From: CAYTRS01 sp964440305
Lineage (GTDB): Bacteria > Patescibacteriota > Minisyncoccia > Moranbacterales > JAKLHP01
DNA: 11,184 bases
Direction: 5' to 3'
Assembly (NCBI GenBank): GCA_964440305.1
Contig: CAYTRS010000020.1
Span: forward strand, 1-11,184
In this document: one piece after another, positions 7,586-11,184 of the stretch
Layout: each line of letters starts with the position of its first letter
Position numbering within the stretch: the stretch's first letter is position 1
The notes under the pieces: model-generated
The model's database searches: none
Seen by the model: only the letters and a program-made list of their open reading frames with translations
Told to the model about the DNA's origin: nothing
Translations under genes and position numbers: made by a program

Positions 7586-8473
7586 TTAATGCTTCTCATT
7601 ATCTGTTTCTTGCTCGCTATTTTTAATTCGGTAAAAAACCTTGTCTTCAATGCGCAAATCAACATATTCCAGCTTGTCCAGAAGGCCGGGAACTTCTTCT
7701 TTTTCCAAAAAAGTTTTCATCATTCTTGCTGATTTTTCAAGTGGGATTTTACTGCTTAAATAAATATTCCAGCCTCCTATGGTTTTTATTTCCACTTCTT
7801 CCGCCACCAATGATCTGGTGCGATATTCGCTTAAAATTTCAAGATTCAGCCCTTTTCCCAGCTTATCTTTTATATTAGATAGAAAAACAACATATTCTTC
7901 ATTCATCACTTTTTTTCCCGTTTCCACAGGCTTAGCGCTTCCGTCAATTACCTGCACCAGGTTGTTTTCCAGAACCTCTCTCGAATCCAGACTGGTCCCC
8001 ATATAGGCGTAGCCCTTTTCATCAATAATGTGGCAAGGCCCGCCTGAGCACAAGACAATCAGGGATTTATGCTCTGAAATTTCAGCGATTACCTTATTTG
8101 GAAAAAACTTAACAAGCTTGACCGAGCTTATCTTCTTGAATTTTTCCTTAAGATGAGCGGAAATTCCTTCTTCAACGAGCAGAAAAAAATTATTCCGGGG
8201 AATAAAGTTGAAATATTTTCCTTCTGCGTAAGAGTTCGCCTCGCTCAAGACGCTTTCATAGTCAAGCTCTTCAATTCCGGATATTTGAACTTTTCCGATT
8301 TCCGTAAATGGGGAAAAAAGAAAAATATAAATACTTACTCCGACAAATAGAATCGAAAGGAAATAAAAAACAAACCTCAACAAGGTCTTATTTCCCTCCC
8401 TGCTTCTCCTATACATTTCCTCCCTGGATAATATTTTTTTCTTTCTAAACACAGCAACAAAGACACGCAACAT
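7586..8473 (-). CDS. ftsQ: FtsQ-type cell division protein with POTRA domain
   Basis: This 295-residue protein has a short basic cytoplasmic N-terminus, one membrane helix (about 31-54), an FtsQ-type POTRA domain right after it (about 57-133: IGKVQISGIEEL, then SVKLVKFFPNKVIAEISEHK) and a beta domain behind (to about 230). This is the FtsQ/DivIB layout: a bitopic protein that links FtsB/FtsL to the division machinery outside the membrane. The match to VKLVKFFPNKVIAEI is typical. The start is uncertain. ATG 8473 has no Shine-Dalgarno sequence. ATG 8416 (276 residues) directly follows AGGGAGGAA, but with only 2 nt of spacing. Both keep the membrane helix. It lies 47 nt downstream of the holB-like gene, not in a murein/division cluster, so it may share that transcript. 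A TATAAT in the gap offers its own promoter. The symbol rests on domain layout. Confidence 0.82.
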   Translation of the reverse strand: MLRVFVAVFRKKKILSREEMYRRSREGNKTLLRFVFYFLSILFVGVSIYIFLFSPFTEIGKVQISGIEELDYESVLSEANSYAEGKYFNFIPRNNFFLLVEEGISAHLKEKFKKISSVKLVKFFPNKVIAEISEHKSLIVLCSGGPCHIIDEKGYAYMGTSLDSREVLENNLVQVIDGSAKPVETGKKVMNEEYVVFLSNIKDKLGKGLNLEILSEYRTRSLVAEEVEIKTIGGWNIYLSSKIPLEKSARMMKTFLEKEEVPGLLDKLEYVDLRIEDKVFYRIKNSEQETDNEKH

Positions 8474-8493
8474 GTGACATACAACGCGGATTT

Positions 8494-8499
8494 ATTATA
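8494..8499 (-). promoter_or_regulatory. Possible -10 box for ftsQ, in the loop of an 8-bp inverted repeat
   Basis: The minus strand carries TATAAT at 8494-8499, about 14-20 nt before the predicted start of the ATG-8473 message, without a convincing -35 box. It is flanked by an 8-bp perfect inverted repeat, TGTGACAT at 8473-8480 and ATGTCACA at 8518-8525. The outer arm overlaps the holB stop codon (8521-8523) and the inner arm ends on the A of the ftsQ ATG. It could be a promoter with an operator, or an RNA stem affecting coupling. Confidence 0.3.
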
Positions 8500-8520
8500 A
8501 TCCATGTCGCTTGTCTCATG

Positions 8521-9408
8521 TCACAAATTTAACAATAGATTTTCCAACACTAGTCTTGCGTTAGTATTGGTATTTTTAAGCGTTTCTGCACTTTTTTTAA
8601 TTCTCTCGATAATCCTGAAATTGTCAATTTTTGAGTATTTTTCGCGAGCCAGGCTTTGATGAATAATCCAAATCCACAGTTCCATTTTTTTCAGCGCCTG
8701 TGGCACGTTTTTGGACATTTCCTCGGCAATTGAAAATTTTTCCGAGATATTCATTCCGAAAATGTTCCTGAACTGTTTGATATTTTCCCTTTTCTCTTCC
8801 AGCTCTTCTTTTTTGCCGATAATATCAAAGGCCAGTCCCGGCCTTCCCAAAGAAAATAACGCGATTTCTTCCGGATTGCCAGCTCCGCTTTTGACGGAAT
8901 GCCTTTCTATTTCTTCAAACTTAGCCAAGAAAAACTTGATTTTCTGGCAGCGGGATTTTATCGTGGGGAGTATTTTTGAAAATTCATGGGCAACCAAAAT
9001 AATTATCGAAGTGGGATTCGGTTCCTCCAAGGATTTCAAAAGCGCATTTTGGGAAGAAGCGCTCATCTTGGAAGCATTTTCAATTATCAGCACTTTGAAT
9101 TTCCCGGAAATCGGAAAAAGCGCCAGTGTTTCTTGGGCTTCCCTGATCTGTTCTACGGATATCTCCTTTTCTTTGATTATTCCCTTCTTCTCCTCGGTTC
9201 TCGGAGATACGCAAATGAGATCCAGCAATGTCTTTCCGCCGGTTTCGCTTAGTGAATTTTTTTCCAAAATAAGGCTCTCTGCAAATTTTTTCGCCAAAGT
9301 GAATTTCCCTACATTTTCCGGTCCATAAAAAAGATAGGCCTGGGAAAAACTTTTTCTCTCAAGAATATTGTTTATTAATTTTACTGATTTTTCATTGCCG
9401 AGAAACAT
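8521..9408 (-). CDS. holB: DNA polymerase III delta-prime-like clamp-loader subunit
   Basis: This 295-residue AAA+ protein begins MFLGNEKSVKLINNIL, the usual opening of delta-prime. SQAYLFYGPENVGKFTLAK follows, with a Walker-A-like loop (G29 to T37). Then come VEQIREAQETLALFP (85-99), KVLIIENASKMS (105-116) where the Walker B Asp-Glu is replaced (IEN), NALLKSLEEP (121-130) and the SRC motif (S152-C154), which in clamp loaders supplies the arginine finger to the neighbouring ATPase. The C-terminal part is a helical collar-like domain. It would sit in the clamp loader beside DnaX and HolA. It lacks the four-cysteine zinc module normally found after the P-loop; residues 42-66 contain a single Cys. 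ATG 9408 is preferred. A TTG at 9456 gives 16 more residues, but these run into repeat-like DNA and do not match the family start. It is 128 nt after the GT4 gene and 47 nt before ftsQ, all on one strand. Confidence 0.85.
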   Translation of the reverse strand: MFLGNEKSVKLINNILERKSFSQAYLFYGPENVGKFTLAKKFAESLILEKNSLSETGGKTLLDLICVSPRTEEKKGIIKEKEISVEQIREAQETLALFPISGKFKVLIIENASKMSASSQNALLKSLEEPNPTSIIILVAHEFSKILPTIKSRCQKIKFFLAKFEEIERHSVKSGAGNPEEIALFSLGRPGLAFDIIGKKEELEEKRENIKQFRNIFGMNISEKFSIAEEMSKNVPQALKKMELWIWIIHQSLAREKYSKIDNFRIIERIKKSAETLKNTNTNARLVLENLLLNL

Positions 9409-9424
9409 ATTTAAAGAATTTCGA

Positions 9425-9529
9425 AGTTCAAATGTCAAATTTCTAGTCAATTTCAAAGCTCAAAATCCAAATATTTGAAATTTAATCATTTGATATTGAT
9501 TTGTCATTTGTCATTGGAAATTTGGATTT
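9425..9529. repeat. Degenerate heptamer repeat tract filling the GT4-holB spacer
   Basis: The 128-nt spacer 9409-9536 is A/T-rich and built from related 7-nt words. ATTTGTC occurs twice in tandem (9499-9512), CAAATGT is followed by CAAATTT near 9428-9441, and many words in between share the ATTTGA/TCAAAT core. A 10-bp perfect inverted repeat, AAATCCAAAT (9463-9472) and ATTTGGATTT (9520-9529), encloses most of the tract, and CAAATATTTG (9468-9477) is itself a perfect palindrome. No clear terminator or promoter is visible. It looks like a dispersed intergenic repeat rather than a gene. Confidence 0.6.
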
Positions 9530-9536
9530 ATCTTAC

Positions 9537-10655
9537 TCAAATATGCTTTTCAATAAACTGAATTAGTTGATTTTTGAACATTTCTTTTGAATACAACCTA
9601 GCCCTGCTCTTTATATATTCCCTGTCATAATTGCTTTCATTATTCATAAATCTTCTTATCCCATCTGCCAAATTTTCGGGAGTTTGAAAATCAAAAAATT
9701 CACCGGTTTTTCCCTCTTCAACAATTTCTATTGCTCCGCCCTTCCGGTAAGCGATAACCGGAACGCCATGACTCATCGCTTCAACCATTGTTATTCCGAA
9801 ATCATCTTCCCCGGGAAAAATAAATGCTCGGGTGCCGGAATAATATTTTGCCGTTTCTTCGTCGCTTTTCCAGCCTAGAAACTTGATGTTTTTCTTGGAA
9901 ATTTTCCGCAAATAATTTACTTGCTTACCTTCTCCGATGACAATTAGGGGAAGTTCCAGCTTATTGAAAGTCCGAACCGCCAGTTCCACCTTCTTATAGG
10001 GAGATAAGCGCGAAACAATCAAAAAATATTTTTCCTTGCTTCCATAATTCATAATTCCTGATTCATAATTCATACAAGCTGCCGGCGGATAAATTATCGT
10101 ACTATTTCTGCGATAATACTTATTGATACGGCTTTGCGTATATTTTGAATTGGCAATAAGGAAGTCCGGCCTTTCAGAAGCCATTTTGTCCCAAATGCGA
10201 AGGTAGCTGAGAAAAGGACGCACTAAGAATTTGAATTTTTCCTTCCTGTCTTCGCTTAAATATTTTTCATTCCAGTCCCAGACAAACCGCATCGGAGAAT
10301 GAATATAGGCAATGTGAATCGTGTTAAGCTTCGTCACAATCCCCTTTCCCCAAGCGGAACTGCTTGATATTACCAAGTCAAAATCTCGCAAATCAAAAGT
10401 TTCAACCGCCACCGGAAAAAAGGGCAAAAGATATTGATAGCGCTTGCGCAAAAACCGGGGAAACTTTTGCAAAAATGAAGTCCTGATTTCCTTATTCTCA
10501 AACTTTCCCTTCATCTTTTCCTTGTCATAAAGAAGAGTATAAACCGGCGCCTTTGGAAACATCTCGCAAAGCGTCTCCAAAGCCCTCTCCGCCCCGCCAA
10601 ATTGGACCAAAAAATCATGAACCAGTGCTACTTTTAGATTTTCTATTTGTTTCAT
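9537..10655 (-). CDS. GT4 family glycosyltransferase, WbaZ-like
   Basis: This 372-residue cytoplasmic GT-B enzyme lacks membrane segments. The N-terminal half holds VALVHDFLVQFGGAERALE (9-27), VYTLLYD (38-44) and AYIHSPMRFVWDW (116-128), which together are characteristic of the WbaZ-like GT4 group (mannosyltransferases of O-antigen synthesis). The C-terminal half has the donor-site segments VSRLSPYKKVELAV (214-227), VIGEG (239-243), IKFLGWKSDEE (257-267) and the family motif GEDDFGITMVEAMSHGVPVIAY (282-303), whose acidic residues bind the nucleotide sugar. It probably extends a lipid-linked surface glycan, using a GDP- or UDP-sugar. The odd segment MNYESGIMNYG (195-205), where relatives usually have a short link after IYPP, is encoded by a 7-bp tandem repeat. 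The ATG at 10655 starts just before the first beta strand and has no Shine-Dalgarno sequence. It leads the minus-strand run to holB and ftsQ. Confidence 0.9.
   Translation of the reverse strand: MKQIENLKVALVHDFLVQFGGAERALETLCEMFPKAPVYTLLYDKEKMKGKFENKEIRTSFLQKFPRFLRKRYQYLLPFFPVAVETFDLRDFDLVISSSSAWGKGIVTKLNTIHIAYIHSPMRFVWDWNEKYLSEDRKEKFKFLVRPFLSYLRIWDKMASERPDFLIANSKYTQSRINKYYRRNSTIIYPPAACMNYESGIMNYGSKEKYFLIVSRLSPYKKVELAVRTFNKLELPLIVIGEGKQVNYLRKISKKNIKFLGWKSDEETAKYYSGTRAFIFPGEDDFGITMVEAMSHGVPVIAYRKGGAIEIVEEGKTGEFFDFQTPENLADGIRRFMNNESNYDREYIKSRARLYSKEMFKNQLIQFIEKHI
10043..10073. repeat. Heptanucleotide tandem repeat inside the GT4 gene
   Basis: On the plus strand the 7-mer CATAATT starts at 10043, 10050 and 10064, with a degenerate copy CCTGATT at 10057 and a partial CAT at 10071. 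It is read through in frame and makes the segment MNYESGIMNYG, whose protein period of 7 residues equals three DNA units. It sits in a loop between the two Rossmann halves, where extra residues should be tolerated. Confidence 0.75.
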
Positions 10656-10677
10656 AAGATTTCGACATGAGAGAATC

Positions 10678-10711
10678 AGGGACTAAGCCCCTCTAGAGGG
10701 ACTCAGTCCCT
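10678..10711. repeat. 34-bp near-perfect palindrome made of two 15-bp palindromes
   Basis: The unit AGGGACTNAGTCCCT occurs twice in direct orientation: AGGGACTAAGCCCCT (10678-10692) and AGGGACTCAGTCCCT (10697-10711), with CTAG between them. Each unit is itself palindromic (the second perfectly, around one central base). The whole 34 bp pairs with itself at 15 of 17 positions, with a perfect 12-bp core. It is far richer in G+C than its surroundings. It lies between two divergent genes and has only TTT on the right and no T-run on the left, so a terminator is unlikely. Better options are a dispersed palindromic element or a paired binding site. Confidence 0.85.
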
Positions 10712-10817
10712 TTAATGCTGTTCTATGAAAAACGCCCATTTTATGCTATATTTCAATCAGAAATCCTAATTTTAGAATATCATCAGTTTAAGTAATAGAC
10801 AAATAAAAAAATAAATT

Positions 10818-11184
10818 ATGAAAAATAATAAAAATCAACTTTTTGAGTATGATCCCAAAATTAATCAAGCAGACAATGCTGAACAATTACAGCCTTCAAA
10901 TAAAACAGAATTGCGTACTAAAATTAGCTTCACCATAATTCTTTACATTATATTACTTTTTGTTAGTTTTTCTATTTTCTTTATCTTAAATTACATACAA
11001 ATGGATCCTGAAAGCAGATGGATATACGCAGATTTTGACAGTACTTGGACAAACTTCTATGCATTCGGTATCATAGGATTGATCTGCTTGTGGGGTGGAT
11101 GTCAATCATTGTTCATTTTTCCATTTTCGCCTTTGATTATTTCGTTGTTAGTAATTTTTGCCATCGTACATATTTTAGAAAAAT
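10818..11184 (+). CDS. Start of an unrecognised membrane protein, cut by the right window edge
   Basis: An ATG at 10818 opens a frame of 122 codons that runs off the window. The first 36 residues are hydrophilic and Asn/Gln-rich (MKNNKNQLFEYDPKINQADN and onward). Three hydrophobic segments follow at about 37-60 (ISFTIILYIILLFVSFSIFF), 80-100 (with GLICLWGGCQS) and 101-119. The loop between the first two reads MDPESRWIYADFDSTW. I do not recognise a family. With a cytoplasmic N-terminus it would be a small polytopic membrane protein. The leader is A/T-rich with no Shine-Dalgarno sequence. A weak TGCTATATT element at 10744-10752 could be an extended -10. Its G+C is near 31% and leucine is mostly TTA/TTG, a little lower than the neighbours, which may hint at a different origin. 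It is transcribed away from the GT4 gene across a 162-nt gap holding the 34-bp palindrome. Confidence 0.7.
   Translation, partial: MKNNKNQLFEYDPKINQADNAEQLQPSNKTELRTKISFTIILYIILLFVSFSIFFILNYIQMDPESRWIYADFDSTWTNFYAFGIIGLICLWGGCQSLFIFPFSPLIISLLVIFAIVHILEK

Noticed and set aside
8711..9328. Long plus-strand open frame (205 codons) antisense to holB
   Set aside because: Its product is low-complexity Ser/Phe/Ile-rich sequence with no family pattern, and the minus strand carries clear clamp-loader motifs. It is a shadow of the A/T-poor stop pattern.
9425..9529. CRISPR array
   Set aside because: The repeats are only 7 nt, degenerate and without unique spacers of regular length.
10678..10711. Reading the 34-bp palindrome as an intrinsic terminator
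   Set aside because: No gene ends toward it from either side, and neither flank has a real T-tract (TTT only on the right).
1..11184. Alternative genetic code with TGA read as an amino acid (as in Gracilibacteria/SR1)
   Set aside because: TGA ends the second GT39, holB and GT4 genes at the expected protein ends, and no in-frame TGA interrupts a conserved gene.

Overview
The window (about 38-40% G+C by eye) looks like a piece of a Candidate Phyla Radiation / Patescibacteria genome, most likely of the Parcubacteria type. This is an inference from several things together. There is a small protein resembling the DUF5663 family known mainly from these bacteria. Most start codons have A/T-rich leaders without a Shine-Dalgarno sequence. 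Two GT39 membrane glycosyltransferases lie in tandem. FtsQ is encoded next to a DNA polymerase III delta-prime-like gene rather than in a canonical dcw cluster. Spacers carry degenerate repeats with a 7-nt period. TGA ends three of the clear genes and tryptophan is TGG, so the standard bacterial code applies and not the TGA=Gly code of Gracilibacteria/SR1.

Left block (1-3984, minus strand): a putative operon read right to left. It holds a 1164-residue, highly charged, coiled-coil-rich membrane-associated protein of unknown function (490-3984), then a 102-residue DUF5663-like protein (154-462), then the first 25 codons of another gene running off the left edge (1-76). A hairpin-forming repeat lies between the last two.

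Centre (3985-7546): a compact divergent promoter region with opposed -10 boxes and an 11-bp perfect inverted repeat bracketing the rightward -10. It drives the left operon one way and, in the other direction, two tandem GT39/PMT-type glycosyltransferases (4111-5703 and 5729-7546). These probably move sugars from polyprenyl-phosphate carriers onto acceptors on the outer face of the membrane.

Right block (7586-10655, minus strand): GT4 glycosyltransferase (WbaZ-like), then a DNA polymerase III delta-prime-like subunit (holB), then FtsQ. This run converges on the GT39 pair. The 128-nt GT4-holB spacer is filled with degenerate heptamer repeat, and a related 7-bp repeat tract sits inside the GT4 coding sequence.

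Right edge (10656-11184): a divergent intergenic region with a striking 34-bp palindrome made of two 15-bp palindromes separated by CTAG, then the start of an unrecognised, lower-G+C membrane protein gene that runs off the window.

Together the recognisable genes point to cell-surface glycan assembly (three glycosyltransferases), cell division (FtsQ) and replication (clamp loader). The large left-hand protein with its small partners is the main uncharacterised system. No RNA genes, CRISPR arrays, transposase genes or phage genes were seen.
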